Source of the DNA: Tolypeutes matacus
Lineage: Eukaryota; Chordata; Mammalia; Cingulata; Chlamyphoridae
DNA: 64,000 nt
Direction of reading: 5' to 3'
NCBI GenBank assembly: GCA_026826555.1
Contig: JAKSZT010054399.1
Span: forward strand, 6,875,266 to 6,939,265
The notes beneath the pieces were generated by a model that saw nothing but the letters and a program-made list of their open reading frames with translations, did no database searches and was not told where the DNA came from. Position numbers and translations under genes: made by a program. This document shows, piece after piece, positions 20,660 through 34,309 of the stretch; the stretch's first letter is position 1, and every line of letters starts with the position of its first letter.

Positions 20660-23040
20660 TTTGAAGGTTTTATTTCATACCTCCAAATATTGGTGTTCCC
20701 CAAGTCTCAGTCCCCTGGCCTCCTTTTATTCTCTCCCTTACTCCCATCCTAGGTGAGCTCACCTTGTGGGTTGGTTTTAAGTGCAGTCCATATTATGGAA
20801 ATGGCAACCCTATGTACTTTCCCAGTATGGACTTCTCCCCAAATGCCAGACTCAACTCAAATGCCCACGACCCTAATTCAATGTCTCCATTGGAGTATCT
20901 GATAGGTGCTTTGAACTTATCCTCAAAACTGAGCCCATGATATTTCCGATTCCACCCCAAAATTGCTCCTCTTGCAGCCATCCTGTGTTCATGACAACTC
21001 AAACTTCCAGTTACTTAGATCAAAACTGAAGATTGTTCCCTAACTCCTTTCTTTTCTCACCACCTCTAGGGTAAAATCCAGTAGGTTTTTTCACTATCTC
21101 CACGGCCACAAGTCAGGGCCAAACTGCCTGCATGTAGCTCCCGGTTTGATTCAATAGTCTCTAGTTGGTCTGTCCTTAGCTCACACAGCAGCCAGAATAA
21201 TTCTGCTAATACATAAATCAAACCATGTCTACCTGTGCTCAAAACCCTCCAACGGTTCACTATGGCTCAAAAAAAAAAAAAGACAAAGCCTTTCATGAAG
21301 GAGCTGCTCACTTCTACTATGACCTCTTCCATTTGTCTCCGCCTTGCTCACCCATCCAGACATACCAAGCCCAGTCCTACCTCCAGGCTCTGTGCCAACC
21401 ATGCCTTCCACATGGAATGTTCTTTCTCCATATATCCACATATATTGAGCTCATTTCCTAACTGCATTGAGGTCTTTATACAAAATTCTCTCCTAAATGA
21501 GGCCTTCTCTGCCATCTTATTTAACATTTGAACACTTATCCCTGATGCTTTGCTTTTCTCCTTAGAATCTTTCACTAAGATACTATTTATTTTGCTTATT
21601 TATCTAATTCATTGTCTGCGTCCCGTACTAATATGTAAGCGCATGGTTTCTGTCTATTAGTCACTGTTAAATCCTCAGCACCTAGAACAGTGCAAGGGAT
21701 GTGGTAGGCTCTTAACCAAAATTAGCAGAATGAATGACTGCATTTTTATTTTCCCCACACTGTGGGAAAGTAGGCGAAAGAAATAACGCCCCAGCTTTGT
21801 TTTTTTAAAACCTAAGGAAAGGAAGGCTCAGGGATATTAAATGACCTGACTTAACTAGCAAATGTCAGTCAGGATGGGAGCCCAGCATTGCAATCCAGCA
21901 CAATCTGATGTATATCAAGTCAGGTTAACTCCTTTCTAAACCAAAAAACAAGAAGCTTTATAAGGAAAGACTGATTGGTGTGACTACCTAATATTTAGAA
22001 CGTCAGTATATAAAAAGAAAAAATACACACAGCATTGTAAACAAAGTTAAAAAGAAAACCATCTGCAATAACAAATGACAAAGGATTAAATTCTTTAATA
22101 TGTAAAGTGATCTTACAAATCAATATATAAATGGTAGATAACTAAATAAAAAAAAGATGGGCAAAGAATATGAATAAGTGAATGACAAATAACTTTATCT
22201 GTAATCAAGGAAATTATAATCAAAACATTGTGATACCATTTTTTGACTTTTAAATTGGCAAAAGTTGTCCTTAACATTTTTTAAATGTAATTATTCAATG
22301 TTGGTGGGTGTGAAATAGACGTGCCCATACGCTGTAAGAGGGAATATTGTTATGCATAACATTTTTAAAATTGAAAATGTTTTAAAACATCAAGTAATAA
22401 ATACATACAAAGATGCAAACAGTTTTAATTATTTTTCCCCCAGACATTTTGATCAACTTACAGGAAACACAGACCTAAAAGCTACGTACAGTCTCAGTAT
22501 GAAAATTTTAAAGGGTCCTTATTAGGCATAATCATTTGCTCTTCTGTATTTATAGCTTGTGCACTTTTTAATTGACTTCAAAGCACTAATAGTTATGCAA
22601 ATGCTTAAGCAAAAAAAAAAAAGTTATATTAAGAAGACTCTACTCTGTATGCCAAACCGGGGTTGGCCACTAAGTAAAGTATGCTGCTAGATTTTACTAA
22701 AAACAGAATCTTTAGAGTTGCATTAGCTTATGAAATGGAACAAAGAACAAGTTGGTAACAAATGTATTCAAAAGAGAAGACTAAAGCAAGATACTGGTAT
22801 CTTGGAGGCAAACTGCAGTTTGATGTAAAATAGGTAACTTTTCCATGTATTTTTTTTTAAATCAATGCTTAAGGGAAAAAAAAAAAACAAAAACAAAAAA
22901 CAAAAGCCTAGTAACTTCCTAATTACTTAAAACATAAATCCTGATCAACTGCAAAATCTTTTCTCAATCTTAAAAGTCTGTAGGTTCAGGACAGAGTAAA
23001 CCATGGGAGAGAAATGGGGAGAAATAAAAACTAATTTTTA
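20660..23040. other. Non-coding DNA with old L1 fragments
   Basis: About 22000-22420 resembles degraded L1 ORF2 text in sense orientation (AGTGATCTTACAAATCAA, TTGGCAAAAGTTGTCC, CAATGTTGGTGGGTGTG). An A-rich tract is near 22875-22905. About 20700-21700 is unassigned, with only shadow frames. Confidence 0.4.
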
Positions 23041-23620
23041 AAAATATATATTTTTATTTTTTTTAAAAGAAACTTAGATTATATAAAATGTTAGATAAAA
23101 AAATATAAGGGATTTCTATATGCCCCACTCCCCACACCTCCCACTTAATCCCACATTAACAACTTCTTTCATTAGCATGGTATGTTCATTGCAATTGATG
23201 AACACATTTTGGAGCATTGCCACTAAGGATGGATTATAGTTTACATTGTAGTTTACACTCTCTCCTACTCAATTCTGTAGATTATGGCAGGATATATAAT
23301 GGCCTGTATCTGTCGTTGCAATGTCATTCAGGACAATTCCAAGTCTCGAAAGTGCCCCCATATTACACCTCTTTTTCCCTCTTCCCGTCTCCACATCAAT
23401 GATATAATTTCTTGTATTGCTAGAATCACAATAAGTCTATAGTAGCATACCAGTAAGACCTCTCTAGTCCATATTTTATTCCCCAATCCTGAGGATTCTG
23501 GGATGGTGATGTCCTCTCCACCTCTAATTGAGAGGGAGTTTCGATCCCATATGGCTGATGGACGAGAGTCTCTTGCTTGCAGTTGTAGACTCTCTCAGTT
23601 CCTTGTTAGTTTTTCATGGA
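23041..23620 (-). mobile_element. L1-type 3' region in reverse
   Basis: T-rich start, then ATATGCCCCACTCCCCACACC, GCATGGTATGTTCATTGC and TTTACACTCTCTCCTACTC, the layout of mammalian L1 3' UTRs read backwards. It shares blocks such as GATTCTGGGATGGTGATGTCC with the families at 37540 and 44740. Confidence 0.55.
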
Positions 23621-24480
23621 CAACCACCACACCAAGGAACTGAGCTTTACAAAGCTGTAATTTCTCACTTTGTAAAAAGATAGAAAGCCTTCAAAGCTAA
23701 CAATGCAGCTAGCATCTGGCATTCTGTTCTGTTCCAGCCAGTCCTCTAGTTTGAATTACACCTCGTTTCAGTCTCTCCATTGCACTCTTGCCCCCCGCCT
23801 AGCTGGGTCTGATCTATTTTCCAAGCTTCTTGATGGTGGCCAGCAGCTCAGCATATTTACTTTGGGGTATCCAGCTGTTTCCAGTTGGTTCCCTGGGTGC
23901 AGCCAAGGGGTGGCGGCCCATAGTCACTCAGCAGCTGGTGGTACTGCGAGGACGTTGCCATGTTGGTAGAAGGAAAGAAGACACTTCCAGCCACGTTGAG
24001 GGAGGCGGCAGGCACCAGCACGTTCAAGTTGGGTTTGTAAGACACCCCTGCGGTGGCGAGGAGGTATGGCGCCTGCGTCTCCACGCCTGTCCTTGCACTC
24101 TGGGCTCCCACGTGCTTTTTGTTGTTCACCATTCAGGCCATATTGGCAAATAGGGCTCCTCTCAGCCTGCCCCATGCCTGCTGAAGTAGTCAGTCAGGAT
24201 TTTTAAAAATGTTCCTATTATTTGACGCAGCAGTCTCCCTTCTAAATATATTTAATCCTATAAAAACAATTAAGTGCACCAAAATATATTGGAATTTGCC
24301 ATTCGTTCTCAAGCTAGTCATCATGGCATTATTAATAAATGAAAGAGTAACAACAAAAGGGGAACTTGTTAACTAAATTATAATGCAGCCATACGGTGGA
24401 CTATTTAAGAGAAAAATGCATCCAACAAAATGTTAAGAAGAAGAGAATAAAGTAGTGACTTTTAACCTGAGGTCTGATTT
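23621..24480. other. Unassigned sequence with L1-like remnants
   Basis: About 23620-24180 includes a GC-richer stretch (frames on both strands, none recognisable). About 24200-24420 reads like L1 ORF2 C-terminal remnants on the minus-to-plus boundary (CTATTATTTGACGCAGCAGTC, AATAATGCAGCCATACGGTGG). Confidence 0.35.
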
Positions 24481-24489
24481 AGTTTCCGA

Positions 24490-24890
24490 GACTGTGCCAA
24501 GCAAATACCATGAAATGGAATGGCTCAAACAATGGGACTATATTAGCCCGTGAAAATGTCCAAATCAAGGCATCATCAAGGAGCTGCTTTTCTGCCAAAG
24601 ACCAGGTGCTGGCGCTCCTTGGCTCCTCTGTCACATGGCAAGGCATATGGCGGTGCCTGCTGGTCTCTTCCTTCTGTTCTGCGTTCTGTTTCCGCTTCTT
24701 GCTTCCTGTAACTTATTCTCTCTCTCTGTATTCATTCCGTTTATAAAGGATTCCAGCAGTAGGATAAGACTCATCCTGAATGAGGGGGATGACCCTTTAA
24801 CTAAAGGAGACTCATCCAAAGTTCCTGCTGCCAGTGAATTTACACCCACAGGAATGGATTAAATTCAAGAATAAATTTAAAATTTTCTGG
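24490..24890 (-). mobile_element. MaLR-like LTR fragment
   Basis: Carries the lineage LTR text GTGAAAATGTCCAAATCAAGGCATC and TCCTCTGTCACATGGCAAGGC in reverse orientation, related to 16170 and 26871. Confidence 0.55.
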
Positions 24891-26870
24891 AGTACATACA
24901 GTTCCAAACTACTATATCTACCCTCTGGACCCCCAAAAGATACGTTCCTTTCCATTTGCAAAGTACATGAATTCCATCACAATATCCCCAAAGCGTTAAA
25001 TCTTTTCAGAAACAATGCTTAGTAGAAAGTCTCGCTAAATTGCTTATAGGTATGCTCTGTCCTGGGGCACAATTCCTCTCCCCATCTATGGATTTGTAAA
25101 CCTAGAGAATAATTTATTTGCTTCCAATATACTAAAGAGGGACAGGTACAGGATGAACAGATTTGCCTATTCTGGACATTTCACACAAATTGAATATGAT
25201 ATAGTTTAATGTGTATAATTTTAGCAGCTTAGTTCAGAGCGCGGTAACAGTCTTAACTGCCTCACATCCGTTGTGAAACAGGGAAGGTTTTTGGTTGGTG
25301 TTTTTAATAAATAAATTAAGCTAATAGTGTTCTTTTTGCCAAGACTATTTTTAACGATCTCTTTTTAGTGTAGAAATCGCTCAAGGATAGAAGAAATGTT
25401 CTATAAATAGTGCCATGTTGCTCAATGAATCTTAAAGCACTTTTGTGATAGATGTCGATGCAGAAAAGACATGCGAAATAATATCCTTGGAAACCCCCTT
25501 ATCTTTCCACTAACAGTAATGAAAATTTCTTCATTCTTTAATTTTCATATTTGTTTTAGTCTGCGACCCATGGACGACCCATTTATTCCCAACTAGCATG
25601 TGTAAGAAACGAAGGCTGGTGAAATGCTTGCTGAAAATTATTGACCCATCAAGCAATCATTATGGAGCTATCAGGAAACTTCTCTTATCTGAAGGGAGTC
25701 ATCCAGAGTTATCATGTCACTGTACCACATTGCCTGATAGAGGTGACCTTGCTCAGATGGAATATTTGGGAAATTAAGTGGCTAAGAATGAATGCACAAG
25801 GATCCCAATTTTATATATTCATTTATGCAAGGATATTTAACTCTATTTATTGAGAAGTCCCAGAGACTTCTGGGTAGCTTATGTTAATGAAAAGAAAAAG
25901 AAAGAGTACCTGGATTTTTTAAAAAATTATTGTGGTAACATATATACAAAATCACATTTTATATATCAACCACTTTCTAGTGTGCAATTCCATACTGTTA
26001 TTTACATTCATAATGTGCTCCCCTCACCACATCCATTATGAAACTCTTCCATTACCTCAACTGAAACTGTATCCGCTAAGACTTAACTGCCCATTTCCCA
26101 GCCCCATGCCCACCCCTGGGACCTGTAATCTACTTTCTGTTTCCATGTAGATTATTTTTATTAAGTTATTTTCTGTGTCCTGGAAATTTTTATTTAGTTT
26201 AATGAAATTAAGAGTTTCATCAGGAAGAAATTAAATACTGCCCCTCTTTCTACACATGCTTTCCAGAGCCAGGAAAGATTGGATGGTAGAAAGAAGGAAT
26301 CGTTTCCTTCCAGTTCTTCTCTCTGCACTCTCCTTGACTTCTGACCTCCTGGTTACTGAGATACATAGGCCAACATCTTATTTAATATCCTTCTTGGGCC
26401 AGAGGCTTACCAGCAGGGAACTGCGGAGTGATGGACTAAAACAGTACCTGAGATCTATGCTTGGCTTTATTTGTTTTACTGTCTTATATTTCAAGTTTAA
26501 ATGTCTCCTAGTTATCGAACAACTTTTATGATGGATCTACTCTGCAAAAAAGGGTGATTCAGAAAATACTACTTCCTCCTTTCTTGGAGATGCACAATTC
26601 AAATGAGCCCACTGAATTTTCTGAGACGTCATGCAGTAAAGATTGTGTTTGGCTTTATTTAATCCAGTATTTTCCAAACTCGTTTTTCCACAGAACCCTT
26701 TCATCGAACAAGCCCTATCAGTAATGTAAGAAACTAGTTATTATTCCATGGGAGGCATGTGGGCAATGCTGGGTGGTCCGTATAGCAAGTGTGATATAGT
26801 ACATCCCTCCGGAAGTGAGTACAATTGGAAGGTGACAGCCATACTTGCTTTGAAAAGAATCTCCTGTTTT
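24891..26870. other. Non-coding DNA with an L1-type remnant
   Basis: About 25915-26150 is a reverse L1 3' region (TTATTGTGGTAACATATATAC, CTCCCCTCACCACATCC, CCCCATGCCCACCCCTGGG). The rest is unassigned. Confidence 0.45.
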
Positions 26871-27310
26871 AGTTTGCCAAAGAGCTTCCAGAAATGGGTT
26901 CGCTTTTATAAAGGGGATTTATTTGGGATAAAAGCTTTCAGTTCCAAGGCCATGAAATATCCAAATCAAGGCACTATCAGAGGCACTTTCTCACCAACAT
27001 CAGGTGCTAAATGTTGAAGCAAGATGGCCGTTGATCTCTGCCAAGGTTTGAGCTCAGCTGAGGGCAACCAGGCATAGGACTGTCCTTCTCCCCAGGGCCT
27101 CAGCTTTTTGAGGCTCTCAGGGGCTTCTCTCCTCTTGAGATGCTCCGCGGGGCCTCTTCGGGGCTTCATGCTTAAATGATCCTCTAGTCCTCTCTCAGAT
27201 GGCAGGGTAAAAAATGGCGGCTTCCATTTCCTGTGTCTGTCTGTGTCTCTTTGTGTATCTGGGTTTATATCAGACTCAGCAAGGGTGGAGACTCATCCAG
27301 AGTCACAGAT
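26871..27310 (-). mobile_element. MaLR-like LTR, reverse orientation
   Basis: Starts TGTTTTAGTTTGCCAAAG, which is the reverse of the ...GCAAACTAAAACA LTR end seen at 49530, then TATAAAGGGGATTTATTTGGG and TTTCAGTTCCAAGGCCATG. The 5' end of the LTR, near 27310, is diffuse. Confidence 0.7.
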
Positions 27311-27789
27311 TAAACCTCAGCTTTCTATTCTCTAACCACATTCTTTTCTCTGGTGACTTCTAATGAGTTTGCTCATTATATTTAGTTCATAAAAGTGAAG
27401 TCATATAATATCTGTCCTTCTGTGCCTGGCTTGCTTCACTCAACGTGATGTCCTCCAGGTGCATCCATGTTGTCATACACTTCACGACTTCATTTCTTCT
27501 TATAGCTGAATAATATTCCATCATGATTAAAAACCAGTTTGTTTATCCATTTGTCAGTTGATGGGCACTTGGGTTGTTTCTATCTTTTGGCAATTGTGAA
27601 TAATGTCGCTACGAACATCAGTGTGCAGATGTCTGGTCATGTCACTGCTCTCAGTTCTTCTGGGTATATACCTAGTAACAGTATTGCTGGATTACATGGT
27701 AGATCCATATCTAACATCCTTAGGAACCACCAATCAGACTTGCACAGTGGCTCTTCCATTTTACCTTCCCATAGCAGTAAATAAACATT

Positions 27790-28299
27790 TTTGGGGGCAG
27801 ATGTGACTCAAATGGTTGGGCGTCTGTCTCCCATATGGAGGGATCTGGGTTCAATCCCTGGGACCTCCCGGTAAAATAAAGAAAAATATAGAAGGCGCGT
27901 GGGTCACCAGGCCTTGTGCACGGGTGAGCCCCCAGGATTCATGGGTGGGTGCAATGCCAGGCCCCGCGTGCAGGCATGCCAGGCCCTGCCGAGCCACGCA
28001 GCAAGATAATGACATAACAGGAGAGTGACACAAAGGGAGAGCCAAGACGAGATGCACTGAAAAACCAGGAAATAAGGTGGCTCAGGTGGCAGAAGGCCTC
28101 TCTCCCACATCGGAGTTTCCCAGGATCAAATCCAGGTGAAGACAGGAGGAGAAGGATGAGAAGAGAGGGCAGGAAACAGACACAGAGAATTACCCAGCGA
28201 ATGGACACAGAAACAGCAAAAACGGTGTGTGTGGGGGGAAGAGGCAGTTAAAAATGGATAAAAGTAAAATAAGTAAATAAATCTTAAAAAAAAAAAAAA
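27790..28299 (+). repeat. Extra-long DAS-type SINE with two tRNA-like units
   Basis: Sister of 13884-14328. The left unit has GATGTGACTCAAATGGTTGGG and GGGTTCAATCCC, the second unit GGTGGCAGAAGGCCTC-type text with GGATCAAATCC. A short AAACATT duplication flanks it (27783-27789 and 28300-28306). It splits L1 ORF2. Confidence 0.85.
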
Positions 28300-30890
28300 A
28301 AACATTCCTATCTCTCCACGTCCTCTCCAATACTTGTAGTTCTCTGTCATTTTAATAGTGGCCATTCTAGTAGGTGTGTAATGATATCTCCTTGTAGCTT
28401 TGATTTGCATTTCCTTAATAGCCAGTGATGCTGAGCATCTTTTCATGTGTTTTCTTTTTTTGCCATTTGTATTTCTTCTTTAGAAAAATGTCTATTCAGG
28501 TCTTCTTTCCATTTTTTTATTCAGGTCATTTGTCTTTTTATTATTGAATTGTAGAGTTCTATATTTCATGGATATTAGATCCTTGTTAAATGTGTGATTT
28601 CCAAATATTTTCTCCCCTTGAGTAACCTGCCTTTTTACCCTCTTCACAAAGATTTTACATTTAGGTCCTTGATCCATTTTGAGTTGATTCCTTATAGGGA
28701 GTGAGATAGGTCCCCTTTCATTCTTTTGGTTATGAATATCCAGTTCTCCCAACACCGTTCATTGAAGAGACTTTTCTGTCCCTACTTATTTTACTTTTAT
28801 CCATTTTTAACCCACCCCCTCCCCACCGTTTTTGCCTTTTTATTTCTGAGGAGTCAGCCATAACTTACCCTCTTTCCTTTCTGATTTTATTTATTTGCAT
28901 CTTCTCTCTCTCTCTCATTGTTAGTCTAGCTAGGTGTTTGTCAATTTTGTTGGGCTTGTCAAAGAACCAGATTTTGGTTTTGTTGATTTTCTTCATGGTT
29001 TTTTTTTTGTTGTTGTTGTTCTCAATTTCATTTATTTCGGCTCTAATCTTTGTTATTTTTTCCTATCTGCTTGCTTTGCAATTGGTTTACTCTTCTTTTT
29101 CTAGTTTCTCCAGTTGTTCAGTTAGGTCTTTGATTTTAGCTCTTTAATCTTTTTTAATATAGGCATTTAGGGCTATAAATCTCTCTCCGCACTACCTTTG
29201 CTGTATCCTGTAAGTTTTGATATGTTGTGTTCTAGTTTTCATTCATCTCAAGATATCTACTACTTTCTCTTGCAATTTTCTTCTTTGACCCACTGATTGT
29301 TTAAGAGTGTGTTGTTAAGCCTGCTACTTTCCCCCTTTCCTACCTATTAATTGATTCCCAGCTTAATTCCATTATGATCAGAGAAGGAGTTTTGTATAAT
29401 TTCAATCTTCATAAATTTATTGAGAGCTGTGTTGTGGCCCAACATGCGGTCTATCCTGAGGAAAGATCCATGAGCACTTGAGAAGAATATATAACCTGCT
29501 GGTTTGTGGTGCATTGTTCTGTATATTATTTCTCTGTCAGATCCAGTTCATTTATCGTATTGTTCAAGTTCTCTGTTTCCTTGTTGATCTTCTGTCTAGT
29601 TGTTCTATCTACTGATGTGAGTGGCATGTTGAAGTCTCCAACTATTATTGTGAGGCATCTATTTCTCCTTTCAGTTTTCCCAGAGTTTGCCTCATGTATT
29701 TTGGGGCACCCTGGTTAGATGCATAGATATTGATGACTGTTACTCCTTCCTGGTGGATTGTCCCTTTTATCAATATATAATGGTCTTCTGCATCTCATCA
29801 CTTTTTTACATTTAAAGTATGTTTTGACTGACACCAGTATAACTACTCCTGCTCTCCTTTGGTTACTATTTGCCTGAAACATCTTTTTCCAACCTTTCAC
29901 TTTCAGTCTGTTTGCATCCTTGAGTCTAACGTGAGTCTCCTGCAGTCAGCCTATGAATAGCTCATGTTTTCTTATCCATTCTTTCAGTCTATGTCTTTTG
30001 ATTGGGGCATTTAATCCCTTAACATTCAATGTTATTACTGTAAAGGCATTACTGACTTCAGCCATTTTATTCTTTGGCTTTCCTATGTCATATTTTATTT
30101 TTGTCTATCTTTTAACCTTTTTGGTTACCCTTTCTGATAGTCTTCACTTCTACACTCTCCACCAAGCCTCTGTCTCTTGTCTTGTCTTTTTTGGCTGCAG
30201 AACTCCCTTTATTGTTTACTGCAGAGCTGGATTCTTGTATATGAACTATCTTAGTTTTCGTTTATCTGTGAATATTTTAAGTTCATCATCATATTTGAAG
30301 GACAGTTTTGGTGGCAGTTTTTCTCTTTCAGTACCATAGTTATATCATACTGCTGCTTTCTTGCCTCTATTTCTGAAGAGAAATTGGCACTAAGTCTTAT
30401 TGGACTTATATGTAATATTTTGCATTTCCCTTGCTGATTTCAGAATTTTCTCTTTATCTTTGGCATTTGCCATTCTGCATATTATGTGTCTTGGGGTAGG
30501 TTTATTTTGATTTATTCTAATTGGAGTACTCTGCTTCCTGGACATGTATATTCATGTCTTTCATGAGAATTGGGAAATTTTGGGTCCTTATTTCCTCAAA
30601 TATTCTTTCTGTCCCTGCTCAATTTTTTTCCATTCTTTTCTCTCTTTGTTCTTCTTTCTCTTCAATTTCAATTGTTCTTTCCTCTATGTTGCTGATTCTT
30701 TCTTCCATGGTTTCAAATCTACTGTTGTGTGCCTCTATTGTATTTTTAATCTCGATTATTGTATCTTTCATTCCCACAAGCTCTGTTGTTTTCCTATGCA
30801 AGAGTTCAAATTTTTCTTTGTGCTCATGCAGTGTCTTATTAGTGTCTTTTACTGTTAGAAATGAGTCTGAATTTTTTTTTTTTTTTTTAA

Positions 30891-30967
30891 GGAGGTACTA
30901 GGGATTGAACCTGGGACCTCTTACATACAAAGCAGGCACTCAACCACTGAACTACAACCACTCTGCT
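30891..30967 (-). repeat. Short DAS-type SINE in L1 ORF1
   Basis: Reverse copy: 18-T tract, GGAGGTACTAGGGATTGAACC and AAGCAGGCACTCAACCACTG. It interrupts the L1 ORF1 coiled-coil/N-terminal region. Confidence 0.85.
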
Positions 30968-32039
30968 TTTAATGTCTTTTATTTCTTTAGACATGTTGTC
31001 CTTCAACTCCATGATTTGATTTAGGGGATTTATACAAATTTCATTGACTAGCTGTTTCAAGTCCAGTGTCTCATCTGGAGCTTTGATTTGTTCCTTTGCC
31101 TGAGTCATATCTTCCCTTTTCTTTGTATGGCTTGTAATTTTTTGCTGATGGCTAAGCATTTGATTCTGATGCAGAGTTTAATCTGATGTTCAGTTTTTCT
31201 CTCTTGCTTAGGAATTTTCTGTTAAGTAGCTGTGTGCTACCACTGTTTTTTTGACTCTTGGTTCAACTTATACTAGATACTTAGGATTGTCCTTGTTTAA
31301 CTGCTCAAATCAAGGCTAAGGACCCAGTAATGGGGTGCCTTGGAAAGGGTAGCACTAAAGTCACCTGCTTACCTCTTTTATTTATTTTTTCTTTTTTGTG
31401 TACTTTTCTGGTCTGCCCAGCAGATGGTGCTATTGGGAAGACTTCACAGGTCAGACCCCAGGTGCTAGGGGGGAATGCATTTGGTATAACTCCTCAGGCT
31501 GGTTGGTGGTACAGAACCAATATCCTCAGGGCTGCCAAGCCTCACAAACAAAGTTTCTCAGAGGCCGTTCTCCACCCTTTTCAGGTCATACCCTCCCTCC
31601 CTCTACCTCCTCAGCAACCAGCCTTGGGCATTAGGGAGGGTGTTTGAGAAGATCCCTGCAGACTCTCTGGACAAGCAATGTTGTGGCCCAACCTGGAAGT
31701 GTGTGACCCCTCCAAGGCATCAGACTAAGTTCCCTAGTCAAAATCTGAATTTGCTGTAGGCTGTAACCCTTCCTCTCCCCTTTCTTGGGAAACAGGACCC
31801 CTGCAATCCCTTCAGTCCACAGACTACTATTTCCTACTTAGTTGGGGGGAAGGTGCCCACCACTGCTTTTGCAGCTCTACTCATGGGATTTTTCAGCCAG
31901 CTGAGACTCCTTTCCTTCCCCTCTCTCTCTTCTGAGTGGTGTCTCTCTTTGCCCTGATGTTCTGAGCCCCACAGCAGCCCTCCAGACAGTCTCTGCCTGT
32001 CCTCTAGCTATTTTTTCTCTATGTGCAGTTTCTTGTATC

Positions 32040-34070
32040 TCAATTATACCTCAATAATGTGTGTGTGTGTGAGATCTGGCAGAAAGAAAAATAATTCAAT
32101 TGGTGTAATAATCTATAGAATGGTTAATATTAAATTAGTGCATGTTGTATTTTTTCTACTGATGCCCAAGAAAGGATTATATTAAATGATATGGAATATT
32201 TGCAAATATTTGTAATAAACTTACTATATACTAGTCATTTTTCTATGTCCTTTCATACAATAGATTATTTCATGCTCACATGAGATACAATTATCCCCCT
32301 TTGACCCAAGAAAAAGCTGAGGCACTGAGAAGTTAACTAACTCACCCAATGTCACATAACAATGAAGTAGCAGAACCAGTTCTCAAGCCCAGCAATTATG
32401 TACCAGGATCCACATTTTTGTCAGCTATGCCACACTATTTTCTTCCTGAAGGGAGGAAAGTAACTTTTATTAAGTATCTTCTATATGCCAAAACATTCTC
32501 ACAACTACCTCAAGAAGAAAATATCTTCATTTCAATTTTTTTTATGGAATAGTGTAAATGCAGATCATGCCCCACACTGATTTTATGTAAGAGCTCAATT
32601 TAAACTTCCCTTTTCTGCCTCCCTCTCCATGTCTTATTCACTAGTCTATTTCTTGGTCACCTCTATGACCTATGACTGCAGTGCCTAGAACACAATTCAG
32701 TTCAGAAAGCAGCTATGAAATGATGGGCATAGTCTCTCTTGCAGAGCTCTACAATGGAAAGAAATGACATTATAAACAGGGTAGGATGCAACAGGGTGGT
32801 CCTGGGTTCTCAAAAAGCATCTAATTCCTCCCCCTCCCCAGGAGGTGGAGCTTCGTTCCTCCTCTCCCTGTGGGTACAGCCTAGACTTGGTGATGCCCTT
32901 CCAGAATGTGGGAAGAGGAAACTAGTAACTTGACAGTGGAGAAAACCTGGCAAACAGTCCCTTGCCCAAGTAATCAAAGATAACATCAGCAGTGACAGTG
33001 GAGAGCAGGTACCCACCCTCAGATGTGATGTGATTTATCCTCTCCGGTCTTCTTCCCCCAAACCCATATAACCCCAGTCTGATCATGAGAAAATCCACAT
33101 GAGCAAACTAAATTGAGGGACATTCTACAAAATGCCTGACCAGCACTCAAAACTGAAGGACTAGGGCATGAAAAGCTAGGAAAGACCCAACAACTAAATG
33201 TGACATGGTACCCTGGGATGGATCCTGGACCAGAGAAAGGACAGTCATGGAAAAACGGATGAGCTCTGAATGAAGCTGACGTTTAGTTAGCCTTAATGCA
33301 CTAACGTGAATTTCTTAGTTTTGATGAATATGCACAGGCAATAGGACATGATATTGGGCGAAATTGGCACTGGGTGTTAGGTGTACAGGAACACACTGTA
33401 TGTTCTTTGCCACTTCTCTGTGAATTTTAAATTATTCCAAATTAAACTTTATTTCTAAAAAATATGATTAGCAGCTCTTCTCCAGGCAAAAGCAGTGCTT
33501 GGACTCTTATTGCACAGTAAGACACAAGTAAGGAGGGAGCCTGGCTTTTAGGACTGCGTCAAAGATGGAACTTCTGACCCCACAGTCAGGTCTGCAGCAC
33601 AAGCTCAGATTCCAGAGAGCACCAGCTGGTTTAAGTCTAACAGTGTGCTAAAGGAGCTTAAACATTCACAGTCTTAACCTTCCCCTCAGTAGTCACAGAG
33701 GTTCCTAACCAGGGGTCTGTGAGCTTGAATTGAAATACAAAAAAAAAAAAAAAAAAACATGATTCTTGTGGGGACGTGTTGGTGCGGGTGTGATGTATTT
33801 ATTAAATAATATACAGTATAGTGTGGATTTAGTAAGGGGTCCATGGTTTTCACCTGACTGGCAAAGGGGTCCGTGGAACAAAAAAAGGTTAAGAACCCCT
33901 GGCTTATTGTGTTGCTACTTTAGTGAGAAGGACAGAGTTCTGGCTCCTGCACTTAACTACATGAGCTTGAGCAAGATTCTGAACCCAGAGGAACCTTGTA
34001 TCACTTGGAAAATGAAGAAAAAGATATTTATGGTTAAAAATGGCATACATGATAGAATCCCATTTATGTC
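32040..34070. other. Non-coding DNA with MIR and a hAT element
   Basis: A (GT)n tract is at 32058-32072. About 32200-32420 is a plus-strand MIR (TATTTCATGCTCACATGAG, AACTCACCCAATGTCAC). A separate hAT copy is listed below. No gene recognised. Confidence 0.5.
33696..33901 (+). mobile_element. hAT-type nonautonomous DNA transposon
   Basis: Inverted ends CAGAGGTTCCTAACC and GGTTAAGAACCCCTG bracket about 205 bp that contains GGGGTCCGTGGAAC. No convincing 8-bp duplication remains. Confidence 0.65.
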
Positions 34071-34074
34071 AAAA

Positions 34075-34267
34075 TGGGGGGAGTTGATGTGGCTCAAGCG
34101 GTTAAGTGCCTGCTTCCTACGTGGTAGGTCCCAGGTTCAGTTCCTGGTGCCTCCTAAAAACAAACCACAAACCAACGAAAAAATCAACTTAGGGGAGCCA
34201 ATGTGGCTCAGTGGTTGAGCGCCGGCTTCCCACATATGAGGTCCTGGGTTCAATCTCTGGCCCCCAT

Positions 34268-34302
<35 letters not shown>
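34075..34302 (+). repeat. Dimeric DAS-type SINE
   Basis: Left monomer GATGTGGCTCAAGCGGTTAAG, linker with AAACAAACCAC-type repeats, junction CAACTTAGGGGAGCCAATG, right monomer GTGGCTCAGTGGTTGAG, and about 30 A. Same junction as 16995-17235 and 52793-53033. No clear duplication seen here. Confidence 0.8.
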
Positions 34303-34304
<2 letters not shown>

Positions 34305-34309
34305 CACAG

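Larger units (their letters stand above)
27370..32035 (-). mobile_element. Long L1 LINE, reverse orientation, degraded
   Basis: Read on the minus strand it runs from a 5' UTR (about 32035-31160), through ORF1 starting MLSHQQKITSHTKKREDMTQ at 31159, an ORF1 coiled coil (TTELVGMKDTIIEIKNTIEA near 30800-30620), the ORF2 endonuclease half (about 30060-29100) and reverse transcriptase, to the C-terminal region ending near 27370. Many stops and frameshifts make it inactive. It is interrupted by SINEs at 27790-28299 and 30891-30967. Regular plus-strand frames in this span are shadows. Confidence 0.85.

Noticed and set aside
23703..24175. Overlapping frames on both strands in a GC-richer patch
   Set aside because: No family resemblance in any frame; two-strand openness follows from composition.
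28938..30901. Hydrophobic plus-strand frames resembling membrane proteins
   Set aside because: They are antisense translations of a minus-strand L1, whose A-rich sense strand gives Phe/Leu/Ser-rich shadows.
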